A DNA stretch of 64,000 nt from Bacteroidales bacterium UBA1216 (lineage in GTDB: Bacteria; Bacteroidota; Bacteroidia; Bacteroidales; Paludibacteraceae): assembly GCA_002309255.1 (NCBI GenBank), contig DBXI01000076.1, forward strand, positions 26,300 through 90,299, given 5' to 3'. Numbering within the stretch: position 1 is the stretch's first letter; each line of letters opens with the position of its first letter. Shown here piece by piece: positions 1 to 6,909 of this stretch. The position numbers and the translations under genes are program-made. The notes under the pieces were generated by a model that did no database searches, was not told the origin of the DNA, and saw only the letters and a list, made by a program, of their open reading frames with translations.

Positions 1-2426
1 TCGTAGCCATAACGCGAGCCGTAGCGGTGATAGCCGTAGCGAGAGAAAGCGTCGGTTGTACCATTCAGGATGATCGACATCTTCTTCAGTCGCTCCTCTG
101 TGTAGTACTTCTCCAGTTCAGGCAAAGCTTCACGCTCTAACATTTCTGCGCGAACAACGAAGATGCTCATATCCGCCAGCGGCGAGATGATCGTCGCGTC
201 TGCCACGATCTCTACAGGCGGACAATCCAAGAAGATGTAGTCGTACTTCTTCCTCAGTTCGTCCAACATCTTCTTCAGTATAGGACTATACAAGAGCTCC
301 GTCGGGTTAGGCGGGATATTTCCTACCGGCAGGATCTCCAGTTTGTCGCTCAGGTTGGATGTCTGGATCAGCGACTCATAATCCTCGCGGTAGCCGCCAA
401 GGATCAGCGACAGACCCTCCTTCGGCTTGTCCACCAGTGCCGATAGGGATGTCTTACGCATATCCATATCGATCACCAGAACCTTCTTGTTCTTGATCGC
501 TAAGGTCAGTGCTAAGTTGCATGCAATGAACGTCTTACCGCTGTTCGGGTTGAACGAGGTCAGCATGATGATGCGTCCACCCTCGCCTGCGGCAGCCATG
601 AATTCCAGATTGGTGCGTATCACGCGGAACGCCTCGTTGATCACGTTACGGCTCTTCTCCTTCACTAAGATATGCAGGGTCTTATCCTCCTTACGGTCGC
701 GCTTGGGCAGCAGCTTGTATGGCACATAACGCATAACGCGACGGCGCACACGCTCCTTGAACGTCTTCTTCTGATAAGCCATAGGTATCTCACCCAGGAA
801 CGGGATAGAGATATCCTCCAGATCCTTACGACCGCGAACGGTGTTGTTTAGCAACTCGCCTAATATGAGCAGAGCTGCAGGTAAGGCTAACGACAACACA
901 AGGAAGAATATGTAGATGTTACGCTGCACAGGCGAGGTGGGTTCGTTGCTGCCAGATGGCGGTGTTACCACGCGGCTGTTGTATGCCGTGAACGCCTGAC
1001 TGAGCTCGTTCTCCTCACGCTTCTGCAGCAGGAACAGGTAGAGCGACTCTTTCACCTTCTGCTGACGCTCGATGGATAGCAAGTATTGCGCCTGATTCGG
1101 GCTGGCGGCCACACGTCCCGCACTCTGCTGCATCCGCTTCTCCGTCATCGAGATCTCGGTGTGAAGCGATTCGATGTAGTTGTCCATCGAACTAAGCAGC
1201 ACCTCGCGCAGCACCGCTAACTCCTCATCCAGATCCTTCACCAGAGGGTTCTGCAGACTGCTGGCAGACACCAAACTGTTACGCCGCAACACCGAGCTGT
1301 TGTACTCACTGATCTGCGATGATATGTTCGCACCCTCTATGCCCGGTAGTGCAGGCAGTAGCTGGTACATGTTCTCGTCATCTTTCAGGTAGTCGCGCAC
1401 GTTGCGTGCCAGGTAGAGCTGCTTGTCCAGGTTCATCAGGCGGATATCCGCCGAGTTTACCTCTCCTAAGAACGTGCTCGCCGACGCCTCTGCATTGCCC
1501 AAAATCAGGTTCTTGCTCTTGTAGGACGATATATGGCTCTCCACCTCTTGCAGCTCGCGCTCTATCACCGACAGACGCTCTGTGATGAACTGATTGGTGG
1601 AGATCGCTACCTGGTTGCGGTCGCGGATCCAGTTCTCCTTGTAGATGGCGATGATCGTTGTTAGCACCTCTTCTGCTCGCTGAGGCTGCAGGTCGATCAG
1701 CGTCAGGTTGATGATCGTACTATTGTCCGTAGCAGTTGTCACGGTCAGCTTACCCTGATAGGCATTCAGCGTCGATTGTAGCAGGTCGTGATGCACCTCT
1801 ATGATGCGGTCGGGCGTGTAGTAGAATCGCGACGGCTCAACATATATCCTGCCTAACGGGGTCTGCAGAGTGTCGTACATCTCGCCCTCCACCTCCATGT
1901 CGGTGAACTCCATGTTGTTCCTCGAGAAGTTGAACAAACGCAGATGCCGCTGCTTGTCTATGTCCAGATAGAAACAGGTTATATCGCCATCCGTCACATC
2001 AGGCATCTCCACGCGGATGGGCAGGTTACTTCCATACAGCGTCTCGGCGTGGAACATACCCTGCACATCGTAGTGCTGCTGCAGGTTCAGACGCTTGATC
2101 ACCTCCTGCATGATCGCCGGCGACTTGAGCTGGTAGATCTCGTTGTTCAGATCGGTGTTGCTCGAAAAGATACCTACATTCGCAAAACCGCTCGCATCCG
2201 TCGCCAATGACTGACCCTTAGCCACATCCTTGATCAAAATCGAGGCCGTGCGCGTATACAACGGACGAGTGCTGCGGATAACGAAGTAAGCCGCACCCAA
2301 ACCGATAGCGATGGATAACACGAACCAATACCAATGGCTCAAAAATACAACCACTATATCCATCAGCTTGATGCCTGACGAACTTTTCTGAGGAACGGTC
2401 TGCTGTACTGTATTTTGTGGTAACAT
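1..2426 (-). CDS. Wzc-like polysaccharide co-polymerase / tyrosine autokinase (partial, 3' end cut)
   Basis: Inner-membrane protein expected to control chain length and export of a surface polysaccharide through autophosphorylation. The ATG at 2426 opens a frame that stays open to the window edge (808 codons seen). A membrane segment at about residues 30-47 is followed by a Wzz-type periplasmic region with coiled-coil stretches, a second membrane segment at about 499-522, then a cytoplasmic BY-kinase domain. The P-loop reads NPNSGKT (about 625-631), Walker A' is VLVIDMD (about 650) and Walker B is YIFLDCPP (about 730). The last visible residues form the expected tyrosine cluster (YGYHRYGSRYGY). 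It follows the Wza-like gene by 27 nt in the same operon. The family assignment is firm; the polysaccharide made is unknown because the sugar genes lie outside. Confidence 0.93.
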   Translation of the reverse strand, partial: MLPQNTVQQTVPQKSSSGIKLMDIVVVFLSHWYWFVLSIAIGLGAAYFVIRSTRPLYTRTASILIKDVAKGQSLATDASGFANVGIFSSNTDLNNEIYQLKSPAIMQEVIKRLNLQQHYDVQGMFHAETLYGSNLPIRVEMPDVTDGDITCFYLDIDKQRHLRLFNFSRNNMEFTDMEVEGEMYDTLQTPLGRIYVEPSRFYYTPDRIIEVHHDLLQSTLNAYQGKLTVTTATDNSTIINLTLIDLQPQRAEEVLTTIIAIYKENWIRDRNQVAISTNQFITERLSVIERELQEVESHISSYKSKNLILGNAEASASTFLGEVNSADIRLMNLDKQLYLARNVRDYLKDDENMYQLLPALPGIEGANISSQISEYNSSVLRRNSLVSASSLQNPLVKDLDEELAVLREVLLSSMDNYIESLHTEISMTEKRMQQSAGRVAASPNQAQYLLSIERQQKVKESLYLFLLQKREENELSQAFTAYNSRVVTPPSGSNEPTSPVQRNIYIFFLVLSLALPAALLILGELLNNTVRGRKDLEDISIPFLGEIPMAYQKKTFKERVRRRVMRYVPYKLLPKRDRKEDKTLHILVKEKSRNVINEAFRVIRTNLEFMAAAGEGGRIIMLTSFNPNSGKTFIACNLALTLAIKNKKVLVIDMDMRKTSLSALVDKPKEGLSLILGGYREDYESLIQTSNLSDKLEILPVGNIPPNPTELLYSPILKKMLDELRKKYDYIFLDCPPVEIVADATIISPLADMSIFVVRAEMLEREALPELEKYYTEERLKKMSIILNGTTDAFSRYGYHRYGSRYGY

Positions 2427-2453
2427 AACTGGTGTTGATATCAGATGGATAAA

Positions 2454-3248
2454 TTATTTCGATGTTCGCGTCAGCGCAATGACCACCGATGCCAGCGATA
2501 GACCACTGGACACAAGGCCTAACCAGAAACTCGGAGTGATCAGCATCGTCGCGTTATCATAGTAGCCACGACTCTTCTTCTTGTTAGGAGCGATATAGAT
2601 CACATCGTTTTGCTGCAGGTAATACACCGGAGAGCCGAAAATGTCCTGCGCCGACGTCAGATCAACATTGTATGCCGTAACTATCCCGTCGGTGTTACGC
2701 AACACCTTCACCGTCTCACGCACACCCGATATCTGCAGGTCGCCCATATCCGCCATCGCATCCAGCAGGGTGTAGTAATCCTTGGTGATGTACAGCCGCT
2801 TGCTCGCCGTCGACTCACCCAGAACAGTCACACTCAGGTCGTTGAACTCAACCGTCACCACAGGGTCTTTGATCAACTGACGATCCTCAAGCGTCTTCAC
2901 TATATACTCCGTCAGCTCCTCACGAGTCATTCCCGCTATGTGTAGCTTGCCTAAGATTGGGAAAGATATATCGCCATGCGAATCAATCACATAACTCGAC
3001 CCCGATGCGGTTGATGCTATGCTACCCAGGCTGGAGAGGTTGAACAGGTTACTGATCTCCGCATCACGCGCTGCTACATGAATGTTCACCTTGTCCGACA
3101 CCTGCAACCGAATCAGAACTGTGTCCTGAATCGTATCACGATCACCCGGAGGCAAGTCTTGAAAATACACGATACGCTTCTGACCCGAACAAGATGCCAG
3201 CGCTATCAACACTGCCAACGAAAAGAAATATACAAAACGTTTCATCAT
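2454..3248 (-). CDS. Wza-like polysaccharide export outer-membrane lipoprotein
   Basis: Forms the outer-membrane export channel for a capsular or exopolysaccharide. The N-terminus is a lipoprotein signal with lipobox LASC (Cys about residue 20). It is followed by a Poly_export-type domain (about 35-130, including the IDSHGDISFPILGKL stretch) and one SLBB-like domain (about 135-220). The C-terminus has a hydrophobic segment (about 235-258) near the end, as in other Bacteroidetes homologues of about 265 aa. Its start overlaps the UpxY stop by 4 nt, which implies translational coupling. The downstream neighbour is the Wzc-like kinase, its usual partner. Confidence 0.93.
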   Translation of the reverse strand: MMKRFVYFFSLAVLIALASCSGQKRIVYFQDLPPGDRDTIQDTVLIRLQVSDKVNIHVAARDAEISNLFNLSSLGSIASTASGSSYVIDSHGDISFPILGKLHIAGMTREELTEYIVKTLEDRQLIKDPVVTVEFNDLSVTVLGESTASKRLYITKDYYTLLDAMADMGDLQISGVRETVKVLRNTDGIVTAYNVDLTSAQDIFGSPVYYLQQNDVIYIAPNKKKSRGYYDNATMLITPSFWLGLVSSGLSLASVVIALTRTSK

Positions 3249-3787
3249 CTTATCAACTCTAAATATTCTGGATTTTCTATTGTTATTGCTATGGCCAGTA
3301 CGCCTTCCACCTGTAGCACTACACGCTTCTGACGCTTGCCTTTTATCTTCACCAATCTGCCCTCTATGCCGTTAAACTGCCCACCTATCACCCGCACACG
3401 CTCACCATTGGCCATCTCCAACTCATCCGGACGATAGTAGCATATGTCCGCCTCCCACTGCTCTGATACGCGAATGAACTGATCCATCTCTGCATCACCA
3501 ACTACCATCACCCTACGCTTACGCTCTACCACCTGAGTCTGAAACTGCAGGTAATCCATGTGCCGCTTCACCTCAATGATCTCGTTCCACGATGCCTGAA
3601 CAAACACCAGGTTCGACACCACCGGCTGCAAGCTACGCACTTTCTTCCCATGTAGAGTACGCACCTGATAACGCTTCGGTACATAGCACCGCACACCACG
3701 ATCTGCCAACGACGCCTCTGCCTTCTTCTCCTGACGGTATGCACTCATCACATACCATTTCCTGATGTCATTTTCCTCTACGTTCAT
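3245..3787 (-). CDS. UpxY-family NusG-like transcription antiterminator
   Basis: A specialised NusG paralogue. In Bacteroides, UpxY proteins ride RNA polymerase and let it read through long capsule operons, acting from the operon's own 5' leader. The 180-aa protein has an N-terminal NGN domain (about 10-110, beginning KWYVMSAYRQEKKAE) and a C-terminal KOW segment (about 128-160, GERVRVIGGQFNGIEG). It is the first gene of the operon and sits behind a 5' leader of about 180 nt, the position where UpxY genes are normally found. The housekeeping NusG would be expected next to secE/rplK, and those genes are not here. Confidence is high for the family; operon specificity is inferred from position. 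Confidence 0.93.
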   Translation of the reverse strand: MNVEENDIRKWYVMSAYRQEKKAEASLADRGVRCYVPKRYQVRTLHGKKVRSLQPVVSNLVFVQASWNEIIEVKRHMDYLQFQTQVVERKRRVMVVGDAEMDQFIRVSEQWEADICYYRPDELEMANGERVRVIGGQFNGIEGRLVKIKGKRQKRVVLQVEGVLAIAITIENPEYLELIR

Positions 3788-3965
3788 CGTTCACTCCGAA
3801 AATTTCCTTCACTTTTCACCTTTAACCTTTCAATTTTCACTTCGGGCAATAGCTTAAGCTCCTGCCAAAACGCACATCGTGCAGATTTTCAGCAGGTTGG
3901 CGACTGCGCCCTTATCTTTAGGCGCATAGTGTAACGCGTGCATGTATGTCATGCGCATAACGAAA
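3788..3965 (-). promoter_or_regulatory. Structured 5' leader of the polysaccharide operon
   Basis: About 180 nt separate the promoter from upxY, long for this window. The segment holds several inverted repeats: TGCGCC and GGCGCA around a 10-nt loop near 3916-3937, CCTGC/GCAGG enclosing a nested GCAC/GTGC near 3862-3896, GCATG/CATGC near 3941-3955, and the palindrome AGCTTAAGCT near 3851. Its gene-proximal end is a heptad repeat array. UpxY regulation in Bacteroides works on such leaders. Pausing or termination here is inferred; no classical U-tract terminator was found. Confidence 0.5.
3808..3842. repeat. Heptad tandem array, 5 units
   Basis: Five consecutive 7-nt units: TTCACTT, TTCACCT, TTAACCT, TTCAATT, TTCACTT. 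They lie in the upxY leader shortly before its ATG. It is one member of the window-wide short tandem repeat family; the reverse complement gives the GTGAAAG-type units seen at other junctions. Confidence 0.85.
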
Positions 3966-3971
3966 AGTCCG

Positions 3972-4003
3972 CAAAGTTACAAAAAAAAAATGATATTTCC
4001 AAA
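3972..4003 (-). promoter_or_regulatory. Bacteroidetes promoter for the upxY-wza-wzc operon
   Basis: Read on the minus strand: -33 box TTTG (4000-4003), 20-nt spacer ending in a T-tract, -7 box TAACTTTG (3972-3979). This fits the primary sigma-factor consensus of Bacteroidetes. Transcription should start near 3965. Confidence 0.85.
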
Positions 4004-4144
4004 TAATATGCAAAGAAAATGCGATTTGTTATATGTTTTTTCCGTTTTTGCTGAAAAAATATGGTTCGCGAGAACGGTTGAAACCTGTTTTTTTCAAGGG
4101 ATTCGATGAAAAATGCAGATGTTCGCAACTTCCTGTGCGAAAGA

Positions 4145-4176
4145 TTTGCATAATTCAAAAATTTTTCGTAACTTTG
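4145..4176 (+). promoter_or_regulatory. Bacteroidetes promoter upstream of a decayed gene
   Basis: -33 TTTG (4145-4148), exactly 20 nt, -7 TAACTTTG (4169-4176). It points toward the sorting-tail remnant at 4289. Between 4004 and 4144 only A/T-rich sequence with no gene was seen. Confidence 0.8.
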
Positions 4177-4192
4177 CAAGCCGTTTATTAAA

Positions 4193-4223
4193 GTGTCAGA
4201 CCTCGAACCAAAGGTGTCAGACC
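4193..4223. repeat. 10-bp direct repeat spaced by 21 bp
   Basis: GTGTCAGACC occurs at 4193-4202 and again at 4214-4223, in the presumed 5' UTR of the remnant gene. The 21-bp register is two helical turns and also three heptads, so it could be a paired protein site or another tandem-array relic. Confidence 0.5.
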
Positions 4224-4288
4224 ACGTTGAAAGAGTAAGAGAGTAAGACTAAAAAATAACCAAACTCCGTTACGAAAAAACCAATTTT

Positions 4289-4404
4289 ATGAAACAGAGA
4301 CTTCTATTGTTGCCCATGTTGGTATGCGCGATGTGGGTGGCTTGCAGAACGGCACGTATCTGCTGCAGGCCGGGGCGCAAGTGGTGAAGGTGATTAAGGA
4401 ATAA
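4289..4404 (+). pseudogene. Remnant of a T9SS-exported protein: signal peptide plus out-of-frame sorting tail
   Basis: The ATG at 4289 opens a signal-peptide-like start (MKQRLLLLPMLVCAMWVAC) that stops after 32 codons. In the frame one base earlier, the last part reads GLQNGTYLLQAGAQVVKVIKE followed by a stop at 4402-4404. That has the form of the last strands of a T9SS type A sorting domain (L-x-x-G-x-Y, then K at the end). The simplest reading is a secreted protein whose whole middle was deleted, leaving promoter, leader, signal peptide and sorting tail, with a frame break near 4333-4342. The overlap of the two frames could still be chance. Confidence 0.45.
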
Positions 4405-4406
4405 AG

Positions 4407-4427
4407 TGAAAAATGAAAGTTGAAAGG
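4407..4427. repeat. Heptad tandem array, 3 units
   Basis: TGAAAAA, TGAAAGT, TGAAAGG directly after the remnant's stop codon. It belongs to the short tandem repeat family. Confidence 0.7.
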
Positions 4428-4446
4428 ATACAACGAAGGAAGAAAG

Positions 4447-4567
4447 CGGTGGTAATAATACCACCGAGGTGTACAACAAGCGGGCGGCGGCAGATATGCC
4501 GCTGCTGCTGTTGTTGTATAGGGAGCTCTCGGGGGAGGGGGCAATACTCGCGGTCGGAAACCGCGAG
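4447..4567. other. Two strong hairpins between convergent genes
   Basis: CGGTGGTA (4447-4454), loop ATAA, TACCACCG (4459-4466) is a perfect 8-bp stem with a tetraloop. CTCGCGGT (4547-4554), loop CGGAA, ACCGCGAG (4560-4567) is a second perfect 8-bp stem. They lie downstream of both the remnant (+) and the gene at 4592 (-), so termination or RNA protection is plausible, but neither has a clear T-tract. No credible gene was seen in 4405-4591. Confidence 0.5.
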
Positions 4568-4591
4568 CACAGAACACCTGAAGTGGGGAGG

Positions 4592-5032
4592 TTAGGAGTG
4601 CTTGAGTTCCTGGTAGATCATGGCGCGGACGAAGTTGTCGAAGCGGTGATAGCGCTTGGGTTTGCCGTCGCGGTCGAGTGGGGCTTGTGGATCGGGTTGC
4701 TTGCGGAGCTGGGCTTGGAAGCGACGGCGGTAGTCGTCGAGGAGTGCGAGTTGCTCGGCGGTTGGGGAATCATCGGGTTTGAGGGCGCTGAGCAGGGCGG
4801 TGGTTTGCTTGGCAGCCTCGCCGAAATGTTGGAGATGGGCAAGTTCGGCGCCCATGGGCGGAGTGTGCTTGTAGTCACGAGGGTTGGCAACGAGGTAGGC
4901 CTCGGTGGCGCAGGTGTGGGTGACGATGCCGTTGGTGTCACGGAGGTTCTTCTGGCGCTGGATGAACTGGTGCTTGCTGTCGAGGGCGCCGGTCATGCGT
5001 TCGACGGGGATATCGTAATGAATTTTAGCCAT
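4592..5032 (-). CDS. Small uncharacterised Bacteroidales protein
   Basis: A 146-aa soluble protein with no signal peptide or membrane segment. The start chosen is the ATG at 5032 (MAKIHYDIPVERMTG); an upstream in-frame ATG at 5104 would add 24 residues encoded partly across the repeat region. From memory, the opening (MxKI..D.PV....G.L) resembles a loosely conserved family of short Bacteroidales proteins of unknown role that end in an aromatic-basic stretch; here the end is FVRAMIYQELKHS. The middle is rich in Gln, Ala and Leu and probably helical. It is transcribed away from porG and toward the decayed remnant. Function unknown. Confidence 0.6.
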   Translation of the reverse strand: MAKIHYDIPVERMTGALDSKHQFIQRQKNLRDTNGIVTHTCATEAYLVANPRDYKHTPPMGAELAHLQHFGEAAKQTTALLSALKPDDSPTAEQLALLDDYRRRFQAQLRKQPDPQAPLDRDGKPKRYHRFDNFVRAMIYQELKHS

Positions 5033-5098
5033 AATGGGTGTGTTTTTGTGCGGTGACAGTACTGTGACGTACACGAAGTAAACGCTATGATTCAGTTG

Positions 5099-5153
5099 AA
5101 TCACCTATTAATCACCTACTAATTACCTACTAATCACCTACTAATTACCTACT
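5099..5153. repeat. 11-nt tandem array, 5 units
   Basis: Five in-register 11-nt units: AATCACCTATT, AATCACCTACT, AATTACCTACT, AATCACCTACT, AATTACCTACT. The last four alternate C and T at position 4. It lies 67 bp upstream of the small gene's start at 5032 and upstream of the porG promoter. Nothing else gene-like was seen in 5154-5354, which is A-rich. Confidence 0.9.
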
Positions 5154-5354
5154 AAATTTAGGTGGGCGAACATTTGGAAATGGTACAAAAATCGAGCCAA
5201 AGGTGAAGATGGAGCGAGGAAAATGCATAATAAAACAGGTTGAGGCATGAAATATACAAGCAGAAAGTATGTGATGAAAAAGTTGAAGGTCTGCAACAAA
5301 AAACTTGAAGATATTGCATGCAGATGTAAAAAAAAACAAAAAAATGGCGAAAAA

Positions 5355-5386
5355 TTTGCATATATCAATTTTTTTTTGTAACTTTG
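5355..5386 (+). promoter_or_regulatory. Bacteroidetes promoter for the porG-uppS-bamA operon
   Basis: -33 TTTG (5355-5358), 20-nt spacer with a T9 tract, -7 TAACTTTG (5379-5386). The porG ATG lies only 13 nt beyond the -7 box, so the expected transcript has almost no 5' UTR. Confidence 0.88.
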
Positions 5387-5398
5387 CGGGCTTTTAGT

Positions 5399-6100
5399 AT
5401 GCGCGATAGTCGACGCTATATAGTATTATGCATGTTTGCGCTATGTCTGTGTACTGCACAGGCGTGGGCGCAGCGTGTGGGCAGGAACCAGATTGAGTTC
5501 GGTCTGCAAGGGGGGATGATGTACTATATCGGTGATGCGCATCCGAAGATGTTTCAGGACATAAGGGAGGTATATGGGGGTGAAGTGAGCTACCTGTTCA
5601 ACCGGCGCTGGTCGCTGATGTTACAGGGCGGAACGGGGCGCATAGCAGGCTATCCGGCTACGGAGCAGGGATTGCCTGATCCGAAAGGTGAGAAGTGGAC
5701 AAACAGGCTGGTGGATATAGATGTGGTGGCGCGCTTCAACTTCCTGCCGTTCGGGTTGAAGAACAAGTACGACAAGAGCGTCCGTCCATACACGCCGTAT
5801 ATATTTGCTGGCTTTGGTGTTGCGATGCACACGGGATTCACGAAAGTGACGCCGTACGTGCCGGTAGGAGTAGGGTTCAGGTGGATGTGCTCGGAGCATG
5901 TGGGTATGTTCGTGGCTTGGCAGAACAACATCTGCTTTGGCGATAATCTGGAGCCGGTACCCGGATACGATAATATCCATAACCTGAACGGCAGCAACCC
6001 GCTGAACTGCGATATGACATCGACGATACAGTTTGGCATAGTTTTTGAAATCATACGGGAGAAGAAGATTTGTAAGTTCTGCACTGAGCATCATCAGTAG
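5399..6100 (+). CDS. porG: PorG-type T9SS outer-membrane protein (DUF6089 family)
   Basis: Outer-membrane beta-barrel component associated with the T9SS PorK/PorN ring in Porphyromonas gingivalis. The ATG at 5399 gives 233 aa starting with a signal peptide that ends AQAWAQ. The upstream in-frame TTG at 5384 lies inside the -7 promoter box and is rejected. The mature part ([16 protein letters not shown] onward) shows alternating barrel strands with many Gly and aromatic residues. Gene order porG-uppS-bamA-skp-skp matches the P. gingivalis PG0189-PG0193 region, which supports the name. The C-terminus carries two cysteines ([11 protein letters not shown]). Confidence 0.85.
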   Translation: MRDSRRYIVLCMFALCLCTAQAWAQRVGRNQIEFGLQGGMMYYIGDAHPKMFQDIREVYGGEVSYLFNRRWSLMLQGGTGRIAGYPATEQGLPDPKGEKWTNRLVDIDVVARFNFLPFGLKNKYDKSVRPYTPYIFAGFGVAMHTGFTKVTPYVPVGVGFRWMCSEHVGMFVAWQNNICFGDNLEPVPGYDNIHNLNGSNPLNCDMTSTIQFGIVFEIIREKKICKFCTEHHQ

Positions 6101-6150
6101 GTTCAAGGTGGTTTGAAATAGTTTCAAACAACTTCAAACAATATAAAACA
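6101..6150. repeat. 10-nt tandem array, about 5 units
   Basis: Units in a 10-nt register: GTTCAAGGTG, GTTTGAAATA, GTTTCAAACA, ACTTCAAACA, ATATAAAACA. They fill the porG-uppS gap immediately after the porG stop. GTTTGAAA and TTTCAAAC also form a small inverted repeat. Confidence 0.7.
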
Positions 6151-6165
6151 AGCAAAAACTCTGAT

Positions 6166-6909
6166 ATGAGTAAGAAAGACGATATAGTACAAGAGCGGAT
6201 ACCGCGGCATATAGCCATCATCATGGATGGTAACGGTCGTTGGGCGAAGAAACAAGGCTTGGCGCGTATGTTCGGGCATAAGCAGGGGGTGACCACGGTG
6301 CATAACATCACCGAGGCGGCTGCTGAGATAGGTATAGAGTACCTGACGCTGTACGCGTTCTCAACGGAGAACTGGAACAGACCGAAGGAGGAGGTGGATG
6401 CGCTGATGGCTCTACTGGTGGACACCATAGCCAAAGAGACACCCACGCTGATGAAGAACAACGTGCGGTTGCTCACGATAGGCGACGTGGATCGATTGCC
6501 GAAAGCTACGCGGGAGAAGTTTTTGGGATGCATCCGTGAGACCTCGGTGAATACGGGCCTGAATCTCGTTCTGGCGCTATCGTACTCATCGCGTTGGGAG
6601 ATGATTGAGGCTGCGAAGCGTATCGCGGCGGAGGTGAAGGAGGGGAAGATGAGCGTGGAGGATATCAACGAAGCCAGCATAAGCGAGCATCTGACCACGG
6701 CAGGTATTCCTGACCCCGATCTGCTGATACGTACATCCGGAGAACTACGGATATCGAACTTCCTGCTGTGGCAGATAGCGTACAGTGAACTGTACTTCAC
6801 CGACAGGCTCTGGCCCGAGTTCACGGTGGAGGATCTCTATGAGGCGATAGTGGACTATCAGAAACGAGAAAGGCGCTTTGGCAAAACATCGGAACAAATA
6901 AAGAGTTGA
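6166..6909 (+). CDS. uppS: Isoprenyl transferase (undecaprenyl diphosphate synthase)
   Basis: Cis-prenyltransferase that adds isopentenyl units to farnesyl diphosphate to make the C55 carrier lipid for peptidoglycan and polysaccharide. The hallmark [17 protein letters not shown] is at residues 15-31, with the catalytic/metal Asp at 21. The conserved [19 protein letters not shown] stretch comes near the end. The length of 247 aa is typical. It sits between porG and bamA, and its stop overlaps the bamA start by 4 nt. Confidence 0.97.
   Translation: MSKKDDIVQERIPRHIAIIMDGNGRWAKKQGLARMFGHKQGVTTVHNITEAAAEIGIEYLTLYAFSTENWNRPKEEVDALMALLVDTIAKETPTLMKNNVRLLTIGDVDRLPKATREKFLGCIRETSVNTGLNLVLALSYSSRWEMIEAAKRIAAEVKEGKMSVEDINEASISEHLTTAGIPDPDLLIRTSGELRISNFLLWQIAYSELYFTDRLWPEFTVEDLYEAIVDYQKRERRFGKTSEQIKS

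Noticed and set aside
4469..5056. A 195-codon plus-strand ORF opposite the small unknown gene
   Set aside because: Its Val/Gly-rich product is the mirror of the minus-strand gene, shows no family motif, and lacks a promoter or sensible start.
5247..5381. A 44-aa Lys-rich ORF upstream of porG
   Set aside because: It runs through both promoter boxes and its composition simply reflects the A-rich sequence.
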